Notes under the pieces: model-generated | Databases searched by the model: none | The model's input: only the letters and a program-made list of their open reading frames with translations | What the model was told of the DNA's origin: nothing | Source of the DNA: Conus ventricosus | Lineage: Eukaryota > Mollusca > Gastropoda > Neogastropoda > Conidae | Direction of reading: 5' to 3' | DNA length: 64,000 bases | Assembly: GCA_018398815.1 (NCBI GenBank) | Contig: CM031622.1 | Coordinates: 22,813,004-22,877,003 of the forward strand | Shown here: piece by piece, positions 10,789-21,739 of the stretch | Layout: each line of letters opens with the position of its first letter | How positions within the stretch are numbered: the stretch's first letter is position 1 | Position numbers and translations under genes: made by a program

Positions 10789-10946
10789 CTTCTTTTCTTT
10801 GGCTTTAGGTTTTCTTGCCGGCTCTGCCACGTCCTCTTGAGCTGTGGGCGGCTTTGCAGAAGCCATGGAGCCAAACAGATCCCCTTCGTCCTCGTCAGCA
10901 AACAGGTCTGTCTTCATCACCGTGCTTTTCTTTGTTGTGGGCGCTC
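10789..10946 (-). CDS. WASHC2: WASHC2 tail exon with LF motif
   Basis: The acceptor GTCACAG|GAGCGC and donor AAGAAG|GTGAGG bound 158 bases: two phase bases plus 52 codons, ending in phase 0. The protein reads TKKSTVMKTDLFADEDEG, then DLFGSM, a Pro/Ala linker, and a basic end (RKPKAKEKK). LFADEDEGDLFG is a clean LF-acidic-LF motif of the FAM21 tail, the type that binds VPS35. The first codon, completed from the upstream exon (11986-12194), is Gly. The reading frame is intact, with no correction needed. Confidence 0.9.
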
Positions 10947-10999
10947 CTGTGACCCATTCCACTGTTAGGGTCAATTTTCTTTTTTCAACACTCACGGAT

Positions 11000-11728
11000 G
11001 AAGACGCGGACATCCAACATCCCTCCCTCTCTCCCCCCTGGTGAATGTCTTACCAGACAACCAAATAACTTCCATCACAAAAATGCCTCGACAGCCATGC
11101 AGTGTCTCCTCTGGCAGGTTCCCTGTTGACAGTTCGGTATGGATTGTCCCCGTGCACTTCTGGTGGTTGACAAACCTGGCTGTGTGCTGCCCATGGGAGC
11201 TACACCACTCAGGTGGCAAGAAAGATGAAAAAGCTTCCGGAAAAAGAACAGAAAAAAAATTACATGCTCCACTCTGCGTATTTCAGATTTTCCACTCTCG
11301 TAACATTCTTAGTGGTTACCTCAGCTTCAGTGCTCTTGATCCAGTTGTGTCAGCCAAGTGCATGTGCCACTGCCATTGCATTTTTGAGTTTTAAACCCTT
11401 CTCCCCCCCCCCCCCCCCTCCCCTCCCCTTTCTCCTTCCCCCAGTCTTATCCAGTTTTGTGATGAGGCAACATTTCTCAGTACGCCTTCATCAAATTTGG
11501 GATTTTGTTTCTCTCAAAAAGCAGTCATGAAGAACAAAAATGTGTGTGCAGGGGGTGGAGGGGGTGGGTGGGTGCAGGAGACATTTCTTTAAACGGAGAT
11601 TGCCTGAAACATAGCAGGGTACTTGGTGTGCCCGACTTCTGCACTGTGTCACCTTGCAGCAGTTGAGGTGTGTCGGTGGTGGGCACCTGTGTGCATGCCT
11701 ACAAGCATGCTGGCATGTATGTGTCTGT
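11000..11728. other. Intron with dispersed repeat and C tract
   Basis: On the minus strand near 11095-11125, CCAGAGGAGACACTGCA matches plus-strand sequence near 53828, suggesting a shared dispersed repeat that I cannot name. A C-rich tract lies at about 11402-11430. No exon was found. Confidence 0.45.
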
Positions 11729-11786
11729 ATATGTGCATCTGTATGTGTGTGTGGTGTGTGTGTGCATGTGTGTATGAGTGAAGTGT

Positions 11787-11844
<58 letters not shown>
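11729..11844. repeat. (GT)n microsatellite
   Basis: Imperfect GT sequence leads into about 28 pure GT units at roughly 11789-11844. Short CACACTCATGTCCACCAACA-type repeats follow up to about 11975, next to the exon donor. Confidence 0.95.
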
Positions 11845-11846
<2 letters not shown>

Positions 11847-11985
11847 GAATAAATGGGGCCATGAACACACACACACTCATTTCCACCAACACATTACACA
11901 CAAACTTCATGCCCACCAACACATTACAAAACTCATGTCCACCAACATATCACCCACACTCATGTCCCCCACCACATCACCCCAC

Positions 11986-12194
11986 CTTTCGATGACGGTT
12001 TGGAGGCAGGCTGTGAACTGAAAAGGTCGTCCTCATCGTCATCATCATCAAACAAACCGCTGCTCAGCCCGCCACCCAGCTTCTTCTCCGTGGTTTTGCC
12101 AGGGGCCGTGGATCCCGAAGAACTGCTGGTCCCCTTCGTTCCCTGGGCTTGTCGTCATGTTTCACCGATGACGTGAATAAGTCGTCATCTCCAC
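11986..12194 (-). CDS. WASHC2: WASHC2 tail exon, two LF motifs, one frameshift
   Basis: The acceptor ACCCAG|GTGGAG and donor GAAAG|GTGGGG bound 209 bases. The first part reads GDDDLFTSSVKHDDK. After a one-base shift the second part reads GTKGTSSSSGSTAPGKTTEK and then SSGLFDDDDDEDDLFSS. The exon needs 210 bases to fit the phases on both sides, so one base is missing. A fourth C in the CCC run near 12155 would restore the frame (KPQGTKG). Both LF motifs are typical of the FAM21 tail. Incoming phase fits exon 15001-15078 and outgoing phase fits 10789-10946. Confidence 0.88.
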
Positions 12195-12735
12195 CTGGGT
12201 GGGAATTGGAAGCTATCGCTTAGAACTGGTGCTAACCCTTTGATTTACAATTCTAAATTAAAAATTGTGTACGCAATTGCTCTAAGTGTGATGATAAATA
12301 TCACTGATGCTTTATCTAAATGGTCACCAAAAATCTGATTTGAACTTTCGAAGACAGAAAATTGCGTTTTATTCAACTAGGCATGCATATACACTTGAAT
12401 TAAAACAGAAGAATCAAATCACATGACCACTTGAGTAAAGAATTAAACACCACAAACAGAAGGACTCAGTTTCAAGTTTTTATTTTTAAAACCAAATCGA
12501 CTACACACAGCCTTTTCAGTGCTGTTAAACTCACACAAGCCAAAACTGGCGCATCCTGAACAGTTTAGATCATCAACTAAACTTATATCCTCAGAAGATA
12601 TGAATGGTAAAAGCAGTTATTGACATGGTAGCTAAACTATCAACACCTTATGGCATGTAAAAACAGGCTGTGCCACATTCCCCATCATTTCTCATTCCCA
12701 GAAAAAGAAAATTAATTTTAATAAAAATCTAAAAC
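12195..12735. other. Intronic sequence, nothing recognised
   Basis: AT-rich unique sequence with no paired splice sites or repeat structure that I can see. Confidence 0.55.
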
Positions 12736-12737
12736 AT

Positions 12738-12832
12738 ACGCACACACACACACTCACACACACATGCAATCACACACTCACGCACTCACTCACACACACA
12801 CACTCACTCACACTCACACACACACACACACG
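12738..12832. repeat. (CA)n with CACT interruptions
   Basis: CA repeat interspersed with CACTCA blocks, ending before CGGCAACTGG. Confidence 0.93.
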
Positions 12833-13149
12833 GCAACTGGCTGCACAGACTGCACACCTGACCATCTGTTGACCACCAGTACGACTGATGCACTTCTGTC
12901 CAACAATGCTCTACACCTGGCTTACTTACTCCTGTTTCTGCCACTAAGTTTCGAACAGTTCTTGACAAATCCAACAGGTATGCACCGCAAAAACGAGCTG
13001 TCAGCAGCATACCTGAGACATGCTTAAAATGAAAAGGTTAATGTTCCCATAGCCTATAAAGTTCCCATAGCCTATCTGTCTCTGGAGCAGTGAACTGTCT
13101 AAGGCATGGCATCCCACTTCTTCCGCCACCATGATCCTCCTGCAGCTGA

Positions 13150-13265
13150 ATCAGATCCCCATTCACTGCTGGGTGGACAGAGAGCTGACCTCATGTGAGA
13201 TTCAAACTCACAACCATCAGGTCTGCAGGTAAACGCTTCATCCATCTGACAAAGGGCCCCTCTCC
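13150..13265 (-). mobile_element. tRNA-like SINE head (degenerate)
   Basis: On the minus strand, GGGCCCTTTGTCAGATGGAT leads to an anticodon-like loop CCTGCAGA and a box-B-like GTGAGTTTGAATCTC near 13190. The order and spacing fit a decayed tRNA-Cys-like head. Box A is poor, so it is not a working tRNA gene. Confidence 0.4.
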
Positions 13266-13347
13266 CATAAAGGCACAAAGGTAGGAATTCTTGTGAGTCT
13301 GGGGAATGGTGGCATTTCAAAGCACACTCCAGTGGCAAGGGGAGCAA

Positions 13348-13583
13348 AACATTAGTGAGAGATTGCTAGAGTATCCTGGGGCTCTCTCGCATGTGAGAGA
13401 AAATGGACAACAGACAAATGTCCTCCATCTGGTACATGAAGTAAAGCACCAAGGTTTGCCATTTAACATTAGTGAGAGATTGCTAGAGTATCCTGGGGCT
13501 CTCTCGCATGTGAGAGACAATGGACAACAGACAAATGTCCTCCATCTGGTACATGAAGTAAAGCACCAAGGGTTGCCATTTAG
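13348..13583. repeat. 117-bp tandem duplication
   Basis: A block starting AACATTAGTGAGAGATTGCT and ending CACCAAGG(T/G)TTGCCATTT occurs twice in direct succession with only a few differences. Each copy contains CTCTCTCGCATGTGAGAGA, a small palindrome. The plus-strand open frame across both copies follows from the 117-base length being divisible by three. Confidence 0.88.
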
Positions 13584-13891
13584 AGCAGGAAAAGATCAAA
13601 ATGCCAAATCTCCAACTGTCAGAAGAGCTTGAAGTAACCAATTTTTCAAAATTTGACAAACAACTTTTCCATTCTTCCTCTCCGCTCTCACTGATCTTGC
13701 CACTGTCAGATCCCAGCCGCTGATAAATTTTCACACCTGTGAAATCCTCCTCTGAACCACACCTGGCCATATGAGAACCAGCTGATCTATTTATAGAATC
13801 TTCCTGCTAACTGCCTCTATGGGCAGAAGAACTACTGTTTTGCAGTCACCATGGTCCAAGCACTGTTCAAGTGTTTCTTTTCTTTTTTTTT

Positions 13892-14318
13892 GTACTCCCA
13901 GTTCTTATAGAACTTGTATTTGTCCGTGGTCAAAATGTGTTCCACTCGCTCCAGACAAAACCTCTGGGCCGATCTTTCTGAAAATTAGTAGGTAGGTTCA
14001 GGTCATGGATGATGCCTGATGCTTTATTTTACCAGAATAGCCGTTACTAACAGCTATAATGGCCCAAAATGGTTTTTCTTCTTTACTGAATATCTCAGTG
14101 ATGAAATACATTATGATGCATGTTTGACTGTGACGGTTTTTTTTATCTGACAAATATCTATGAAAGTTCTGTATTTGACGGATTTTGAAATAGCTTTAGA
14201 TCTAATTACTGACTGGTAGATCATGGGTATTTTCATAGTAAACATGCTCCTGACATGTACATGCGTATTCAAGATAAACAGGGAGTACGTTTATATGCTT
14301 TGCATCTTGTTTTTTTTT
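13892..14318 (+). mobile_element. TIR element, GTACTCCC family, copy 1
   Basis: It begins GTACTCCCAGTT at 13892 and ends with GGGAGTACG at about 14281-14289, then TTTATATGCTTTGCATCTTG and a T run. The interior shares TCAAAATGTGTTCCACTCGC and the following 100 bases with the copy at 56049-56548. There is no coding capacity, so it is non-autonomous. The right terminus has lost the inner AACT of the inverted repeat. Confidence 0.65.
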
Positions 14319-14319
14319 T

Positions 14320-14995
14320 ATAAAGCTTTCATTTTTCACTTTTTGCTGAGAATACCCGCATTCTGTCATGACACTGGTGAATGCGACGTTTAGCCTTGAC
14401 CCTGATTATGCTGACACTGTATTGAAGACAGAGCATATGTGGATATATTGCAAACAGAAATGTTCACATAAGTTATGGTGAAAACAGCTGAAGGAATGCT
14501 GCGAAGTTAGTTTGAGGAAAGAGAACTAACAACAGTTTTGTGACTATGATGGGGAATACAGTGGGATTAATTCTGTGAGACAAATGGAGATTCATCCAGT
14601 AGACCTCAGCTTTCCCTTTACCCAGCTACCATGTAAATGCATGGCGAAAAAAAAAAAAGACACATTGGGTGACATTTGTGCGACTGACAAAACAACATTA
14701 AAAGACAGACAAATGGAATCCAAGTAACACATTAGCCTGTGATCTCGCCTGCCAAATTTCACTATTCTAAAAAATTTATATAAATTTATGACACAGTAAA
14801 AAAAAAAAAACAACCCCACATGCACCCACTTATACAGATAAGCAGAAAACCTGGAGAAATATTACCCCAAGAGAGACTAACCCTAAAAAGGTAAAAAAAA
14901 AAAAAGGTTCATGTTGAAACTAGTCACAGAGCTGGAAAGTAGGAGAGGACAACAGAAGAAGGAAGGACGGGGACAAAGAAGACCACAAGCAGTGT
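14320..14995. other. Intronic sequence, nothing recognised
   Basis: Unique AT-rich sequence with several A runs (near 14650, 14800, 14900). I see no gene or repeat family. Confidence 0.5.
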
Positions 14996-15000
14996 CTCAC

Positions 15001-15078
15001 CACCAAATATGGACACCCCTCCCTTGGGAACTTTTTTGCCACTGGCTGTGCGAGGTCTGCTGGCTTCAGCGGACTGAC
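15001..15078 (-). CDS. WASHC2: WASHC2 exon with GKKVPKGGVSIFGG motif
   Basis: The acceptor GTGCAG|GTCAGT and donor TTTGGTG|GTGAGA bound 78 bases: two phase bases, 25 codons and one base. The protein reads SAEASRPRTASGKKVPKGGV, then SIFG. The GKK-P-G-VS-F-G segment is conserved in vertebrate FAM21, where a GKKIP...AVSVF motif lies between LF repeats; this motif is a strong identifier. The incoming codon, shared with exon 19373-19457, is Gly. The outgoing G joins GT of exon 11986-12194 to give Gly. Confidence 0.9.
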
Positions 15079-15143
15079 CTGCACACAAGACGGAGCCTTC
15101 AGGGGGAAAATATCCACTCCCTCCCTTCCCCTCCTCCCCAAAC

Positions 15144-15245
15144 ACACACACACATGTACATACATGTGCACACACATGCACGCCACACACACACACACAC
15201 ACACACATACGCACGCACACAGACGCAGACACAAACACACACACA
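15144..15245. repeat. (CA)n microsatellite, imperfect
   Basis: CA-rich sequence with ATGTACAT and GCACGCC interruptions, just upstream (minus-strand sense) of the exon acceptor. Confidence 0.93.
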
Positions 15246-16236
15246 TATGACAACGCATTCATACCGCAGGCGGTCCCTGCTTCGCCACCTAGATATCCAA
15301 TCCATTCCAGTGAAGAATGTTCAAGCAAAAATGGCCACGCTAAGTTTTCATTCAGCACGAACGAACCGATCTGTTCCCACACCATCATTCAGCATGCCAG
15401 TACATTTTGACAACCTGAAAAAGAAAGTCCTCAGTACCCTCAGCTTCTGGCTCGATATTCTCCATTTTACCTTCCCTCTGAAAAGATGTTTAAACATGAC
15501 ACAACACTTGGACTGTGATTAAGAAAAAAAACACATTTGCGTGTGTTAAGTGTAAAAAGGTCAGTCTAACAAGCTGAACCACGAAATCAGTTTAGAACTT
15601 TCTATCAGGTAATCTGTTTGTCTGCATTACCTGGTGGAGCTAATACCCTGTTTTTGTGTGTGTTTTTTTAATTTGCTTCATTTTCCGCCCTCAGTCACCT
15701 CGTTTTGAAACTAACTTTCAACTGAAATAATCCAAAATATAATAAAATCTGGAGTTAGACCAATGTTCCCCAAATTGCGTTACTCACACAGAGGATGCAG
15801 TGCTAAACACTGTGAACCGGTTGCTCAGTGAGGATACAGGGTCAATGGCAATGTGCTCAAGTGGCAGCTCTAGCCACCAGTCCACACCCTGCAGCAACTT
15901 GGGCAGACCTTTTTTTTTCCTTTCTTTTAAACACATGCCAGCTTAAATTCTAAGGGAAACTACACAGACTGTGAGCCTGACCATTTGACTAACCACAGTT
16001 CTTTCCCCTTCATGAAAACAAAACAAAAAACCTGTGTGTTTATTCTTGTAGTGTCAAGACAAGTCAGAGGTCGTTCCCCATAAAATAAGATGTCTGAACA
16101 AATGCCATTGTCATTTTGAGAATCATCAAACTTGTGATAATCAAGGATCCCACACTGAAAAAGTCTGTAGGACCTAGGAAACATTGTTCTGGTGGAAAAA
16201 TCATGCATTTCTTTATGGTGCTCCTGATGATGGACA
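15246..16236. other. Intron with a short element fragment
   Basis: The only recognised piece is at about 15669-15712, where TTCCGCCCTCAGTCACCTCG followed by TTTTGAAAC matches the end of the inverted element near 59.73 kb and the fragment at 1.73 kb. The rest is unique. Confidence 0.5.
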
Positions 16237-18671
16237 GTCCAGTATGTGCACTTACCTGTCAAAACTGTCCAGTATGCGCATTTACCTGTCAAAACTGTCC
16301 AGTATGCGCATTTACCTGTCAAAACTGTTCAGTATGTGCACATACCTGTCAAAACTGTCCAGTATATGCATTTACCTGTCAAAACTGTCCAGTATGTGCA
16401 CTCACCTGTCAAAACTGTCCAGTATGCGCATTTACCTGTCAAAACTGTTCAGTATGTGCACATACCTGTCAAAACTGTCCAGTATGCGCATTTACCTGTC
16501 AAAACTGTCCAGTATGTGCATTTACCTGTCAAACTGTCCAGTATGTGCATTTACCTGTCAAAACTGTCCAGTATATGCATTTACCTGTCAAAACTGTCCA
16601 GTATGTGCATTTACCTGTCAAAACTGTTCAGTATGTGCACTTACCTGTCAAAACTGTCCAGCATGCGCACTAACCTGTCAAAACTGTCCAGTATGCGCAC
16701 TAACCTGTCAAAACTGTCCAGTATGCGCACTTACCTGTCAGAACTGTCCAGTATGTGCATTTACCTGTCAAAACTGTTCAGTATGTGCACTTACCTGTCA
16801 AAACTGTTCAGTATGTGCACTAACCTGTCAAAACTGTCCAGTATGCGCACTTACCTGTCAGAACTGTCCAGTATGTGCACTTACCTGTCAAAACTGTCCA
16901 GTATGTGCACTCACTTCTCAAAACTGTCCAGTATGTGCACTTACCTGTCAAAACTGTCCAGTATGTGCACTCACCTGTCAAAACTGTCCAGTATGTGCAC
17001 TTACCTGTCAAAACTGTCCAGTATGTGCACTCACCTGTCAAAACTGTTCAGTATGTGCACTTACCTGTCAAAACTGTCCAGTATGTGCACTTACCTGTCA
17101 AAACTGTCCAGTATATGCATTTACCTGTCAAAACTGTCCAGTATGTGCACTTACCTGTCAAAACTGTCCAGTATGTGCACTTACCTGTCAAACTGTCCAG
17201 TATGCGCACTAATCTGTCAAAACTGTCCAGTATGCGCACTAACCTGTCAAAACTGTCCAGTATGTGCACTTACCTGTCAGAACTGTCCAGTATGTGCATT
17301 TACCTGTCAAAACTGTTCAGTATGTGCACTTACCTGTCAAAACTGTCCAGTATGTGCACTCACCTGTCAAAACTGTCCAGTATGTGCATTTACCTGTCAA
17401 AACTGTTCAGTATGTGCACTTACCTGTCAAAACTGTCCAGTATGCGCACTTACATGTCAGAACTGTCCAGTATGTGCACTTACCTGTCAAAACTGTCCAG
17501 TATGTGCACTCACCTGTCAAAACTGTCCAGTATGTGCACTTACCTGTCAAAACTGTCCAGTATGTGCACTCACCTGTCAAAACTGTCCAGTATGTGCACT
17601 TACCTGTCAAAACTGTCCAGTATGTGCACTCACCTGTCAAAACTGTTCAGTATGTGCACTTACCTGTCAAAACTGTCCAGTATGTGCACTTACCTGTCAA
17701 AACTGTCCAGTATCTGCATTTACCTGTCAAAACTGTCCAGTATGTGCATTTACCTGTCAAAACTGTCCAGTATGTGCACTTACCTGTCAAAACTGTCCAG
17801 TATGCGCACTAATCTGTCAAAACTGTCCAGTATGCGCACTAACCTGTCAAAACTGTCCAGTATGTGCACTTACCTGTCAGAACTGTCCAGTATGTGCATT
17901 TACCTGTCAAAACTGTTCAGTATGTGCACTTACCTGTCAAAACTGTCCAGTATGTGCACTCACCTGTCAAAACTGTCCAGTATGTGCATTTACCTGTCAA
18001 AACTGTTCAGTATGTGCACTTACCTGTCAAAACTGTCCAGTATGCGCACTTACATGTCAGAACTGTCCAGTATGTGCACTTACCTGTCAAAACTGTCCAG
18101 TATGTGCACTCACCTGTCAAAACTGTCCAGTATGTGCACTTACCTGTCAAAACTGTCCAGTATGTGCACTCACCTGTCAAAACTGTCCAGTATGTGCACT
18201 TACCTGTCAAAACTGTCCAGTATGTGCACTTACCTGTCAAAACTGTCCAGTATGTGCACTTACCTGTCAAAACTGTCCAGTATGTGCACTTACCTGTCAA
18301 AACTGTCCAGTATGTGCATTTACCTGTCAAAACTGTCCAGTATGTGCACTTACCTGTCAAAACTGTCCAGTATGTGCACTCACCTGTCAAAACTGTCCAG
18401 TATGTGCACTCACCTGTCAAAACTGTCCAGTATGCGCATTCACCTGTCAAAACTGTCCAGTATGCGCACTCACCTGTCAAAACTGTCCAGTATGCGCACT
18501 CACCTGTCAAAACTGTCCAGTATGTGCACTCACCTGTCAAAACTGTCCAGTATGCGCACTCACCTGTCAAAACTCTTCCAGTATGTGCACTCACCTGTCA
18601 AAACTGTCCAGTATGCGCACTCACCTGTCAAAACTGTTCAGTATGCGCACTAACCTGTCAGAACTGTCTCC
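16237..18671. repeat. 30-bp satellite array, about 81 units
   Basis: The unit is AACTGTCCAGTATGTGCACT followed by TACCTGTCAA. Variants at a few fixed positions (GTCC/GTTC, GTGC/GCGC, CACT/CATT, TTACC/TCACC/TAACC) recur in blocks. Rare 29- or 31-base units shift the register, for example near 16530, 17192 and 18573. All frames stay open because the unit is ten codons, giving spurious proteins of several hundred residues. The block at about 17200-17590 recurs base for base 600 bases later. It lies in the WASHC2 intron between exons 19373-19457 and 15001-15078. Confidence 0.97.
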
Positions 18672-18679
18672 ATTCTAGC

Positions 18680-19110
18680 ATTTAGTGAAGCATTTCTTTA
18701 AAAATGCCTAGATGTTGCAGATGCAGAAACAAAAAAATTTTCAGACACTTTCAAAAGTAAACATATTAAACCTACAAATCGCTTACTGACTGAGTGCTTA
18801 CTCATCCTGCATAAGCCAGCTGAATTGTTTTTAATAAATGTGGTCAGAATATGTCACTAGATGACAGAAAGTCCATTTTCTTGTCACTGACTTAATTTCC
18901 ATTTTCAAAAAAACACAAATCAAAATCAACCCTGATTAGAAACACTTCTATAGGGTACACAAGCATTTGTTTAGATTTCAACTGCAGTAAAAATGACATT
19001 GCTCACTTTTTCTTTTATTGCGGTACATTTTTGGGACAAAAAACACACACAATCATAGAATAATGGATAATCTAAAACATTTGAAAATTAAAAAGAACAC
19101 AATTCAGTGA
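18680..19110. other. Intronic sequence, nothing recognised
   Basis: AT-rich unique sequence with no feature that I can support. Confidence 0.55.
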
Positions 19111-19156
19111 TAAGATGGCATTTGAATAGGCATGCACATACATGTGTGATGGTACA

Positions 19157-19267
19157 AACACACACACACACACACACACGTGCGCACAAACATAGACACG
19201 TGTACAAACACACAGACACTACACACACACCACACACACACAGACACTACACACACACACACAGGCA

Positions 19268-19317
<50 letters not shown>

Positions 19318-19355
19318 CACACACACCATACACACACACACACACACACACACAA
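19157..19355. repeat. (CA)n compound microsatellite
   Basis: CA runs are separated by CAGACACTA, CAGGCACTA and CACTACAC blocks. The array ends less than 20 bases from the donor of the exon at 19373-19457. Confidence 0.95.
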
Positions 19356-19372
19356 AGACACAGGACACCCAC

Positions 19373-19457
19373 CATCCTCATCCGTGCCCTCTGCATGCTG
19401 TGGGACAGCAGCTGATTTGGACTTCTTACGGCTGGGTGTGTCGTCAAACAGCCCGCC
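19373..19457 (-). CDS. WASHC2: WASHC2 tail exon, GGLFDD motif
   Basis: The acceptor AACCAG|GGCGGG and donor GGATG|GTGGGT bound 85 bases: 28 codons plus one base, starting in phase 0. The protein reads GGLFDDTPSRKKSKSAAV, then PQHAEGTDED. It continues the LF series after exon 21033-21147, whose last codon ends in phase 0, and hands a G to exon 15001-15078. LFDD followed by a basic Ser/Lys linker is typical of the FAM21 tail. The frame is intact. Confidence 0.88.
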
Positions 19458-19630
19458 CTGGTTCAGCACACACAACCACCATCACTTCTGTATGTTAGAT
19501 GCTTAAAAAAAAATGGTGTAAGTCTCCATGAATGGATTAAAAATAAAACTGAAAGTGATCACTGTGATCCTGCTCACAAATACTTTATTTGTCTACTACC
19601 TACAATATTGAACAGCATGTCTGCACCTCT

Positions 19631-19837
<207 letters not shown>

Positions 19838-19889
19838 CCTTTTCTGCCCTTGAAACCCAATCTTTCTGATTTCTCCACTCTTTAGTCTT

Positions 19890-20990
19890 CAGACATTATC
19901 AACAGATACTTCACAGATCATGATAACTGTAAACTTTACACAATATCAACAGATACTTTAGACTTGATAACTGAAAATGTTATACACTCTCAACAGATAC
20001 TTCAGACATCCAGACAACAGAAAACTTTACACACTGTCAACATATACTTCAAACATCGAGACAACAGAAAACTTTGCACACTGTAAACAGATACTTCAGA
20101 CATCAGGATAACAGAAAACTTTACACACTGTCAACAGATACTTCAGACATCAGGACAAAGGAAACTTCACACACTGTCAACAGTTACTACAGACATCAAA
20201 ATAATTGTAAACTTTACACACTGTCTACAAAATTTCAGACATCTGGACAACAGAAAACTTTACAAACTGTCAACAAATATATAGACATAATTGTGAGCCT
20301 TACATATTATCAACAGTTACAACAAACATCAAAATAATTAGATCTAGTTGCAAAGTGAGATGAATGCAGGCGGAAATCTAAACAAATTTTGAATGTGATT
20401 AATAGCGAACCGCCAAGAAAACGTTGACAAACGAACCACAAGACAAAACATGATGTGTTGAATCAACGCCCATCTTGCACTGAAGTGAATGAAGATAAGT
20501 GATTGCTCGTTCATTTTCATTGTCCTGAGTGTTTTGTATCTTGCCAGAAAAGACCTAAGAGGTCAAAACGCGTCATGTTTTGCCTTGTGATTCGTTTGTC
20601 TACGTTTTCTTAGCAGTTTGCTATTAATTATATTTAAAATCATCAAAATAATTGCAAACTTTACACACTGTCAACAGTTATACAGACATCAAAATAAATG
20701 TAAACTTTACACACTGTTAACAGTTATACAGACATCAAAATAATTGTAAACTTTACACACTGTCTACAAATACTTCAGACATCTGGATAACAGAAAACTT
20801 TACACACTGTCAACAAATGTTTTAGACATCAGGATAGTCAAAAGCGTTACACGCTGTCCATCGATATTTCAGACAGGATATTCAAAAACGTGACACACTG
20901 TCAACAGTTAGTTACGACACCAAAATAAACTGTACACTTTCCACACTGTCCACAAACACTTCAGACATCATCGACACTGTAACTAAATCT
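19890..20990. repeat. Minisatellite of about 46 bp, split by an insertion
   Basis: Units contain AACTTTACACACTGTCAACA followed by (G/A)ATACTTCAGACATC and (A/G)GGATAACAGAAA. They occupy 19890-20340 and resume at 20640-20990, and the same unit appears on both sides of the inserted element at 20341-20640. Confidence 0.85.
20341..20640 (+). mobile_element. Element with degenerate hammerhead-like motif
   Basis: This element lies within the minisatellite. It contains AACGTTGACAAACGAACCAC on the left and CGTTTGTCTACGTTTTCTTA on the right, which are roughly inverted, as in the better preserved element at 25.69-25.97 kb. A core related to the hammerhead-like motif is at 20545-20574 (CAGAAAAGACCTAAGAGGTC, then AAAACGCGTC). 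It is decayed at CTGA and GAAA, but the hairpin and the ACGCGT palindrome are intact. Confidence 0.6.
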
Positions 20991-21032
20991 CTGAAGCATC
21001 ATGTTCCTCCTCGCTTTCACACTATCACTTAC

Positions 21033-21147
21033 AGCATTATCGTCGTCGTCGTCATCATCAAACAGTCCTTTGCTGCTGGAGAACAACCCCCGGGTTTTCC
21101 AAACAGATCGTCTTCCTCCATCTGAGTGCTCTGACCAAACAGGTCTC
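21033..21147 (-). CDS. WASHC2: WASHC2 exon, three LF motifs, one frameshift
   Basis: The acceptor GTCCAG|GAGACC and donor AATGCT|GTAAGT bound 115 bases. The first frame reads GDLFGQSTQMEEDDLFGKPG. The second, one base away, reads GLFSSSKGLFDDDDDDDNA. The phases demand 116 bases, and a sixth G in the GGGGG run near 21092 rejoins the frames as FGKPGGLFSSSKGLF. This aligns with the vertebrate FAM21 region that has two LF motifs, then GGLFSGGKGLFDDED, which is the best single piece of evidence for the gene. The first codon is completed from exon 24159-24272 as Gly. Confidence 0.92.
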
Positions 21148-21264
21148 CTGGACAACACCAAACACCAGGGTCAAGGCCGTTAATACTGTCAGTGTCAAGG
21201 CCATTCTCCACCAAAGGAACCAACTAATTGCTTAGATGGATTAGTGATGCAGTCCTGGCAACCC

Positions 21265-21732
21265 CAGACCTGTTTACCCCGAAATTTGACTCGGAGTATT
21301 CCAAATCATACACAAGAGTACTTTCTACAAAATAGGAGTACACCAATGAGAAAGTTTAAACTGCGCTGCGGCAAAACATGGTTGTTGGATACATTTATCC
21401 AGATATTCCTGTTCCCCTTTTTTCGCTTTAGGGCCGTCATCTCGGAAGAGGAACGTTTAGAATACAAAATGGCTGAACCGAAAACGACGTCAAATCTCGA
21501 AGCTGAGAACTAGGAATAAGCGCTCTCGGCCAATCAGAAATATCGACATGAAAAGTCGCGAGGAGAGTGTACGCACAGCAGATATGTCAATACACCTATT
21601 CCTTCAGAAATGCAGTGCACAGAAATGATAGTCAGATTTTTTCGCCGTATGTTTCCCCATGTACCATATTTATTGTATTTCTACCAAATACGAGTACAAA
21701 ATATGGCGAAATCGTACGGGTAAACAGGTCTG
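21265..21732. mobile_element. Non-autonomous TIR element with 6-bp duplication
   Basis: It starts CAGACCTGTTTACCC and ends with the exact reverse complement GGGTAAACAGGTCTG (15 bases). It is flanked by CAACCC on both sides (21259-21264 and 21733-21738), a likely target-site duplication. The 468-base interior has no transposase-like frame. A related right end sits at about 10.14 kb. I cannot assign the superfamily. Confidence 0.85.
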
Positions 21733-21739
21733 CAACCCT

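Noticed and set aside
16237..18671. Very long open frames (up to about 800 residues) with CPVC..C-like cysteine repeats resembling zinc fingers
   Set aside because: The 30-bp unit is divisible by three and lacks stops, so every frame is open. Frames shift at 29- and 31-base units without consequence, and there are no splice sites or non-repeat coding parts.
16237..18671. CRISPR array
   Set aside because: Repeats are directly joined with no unique spacers, and the genome is eukaryotic.
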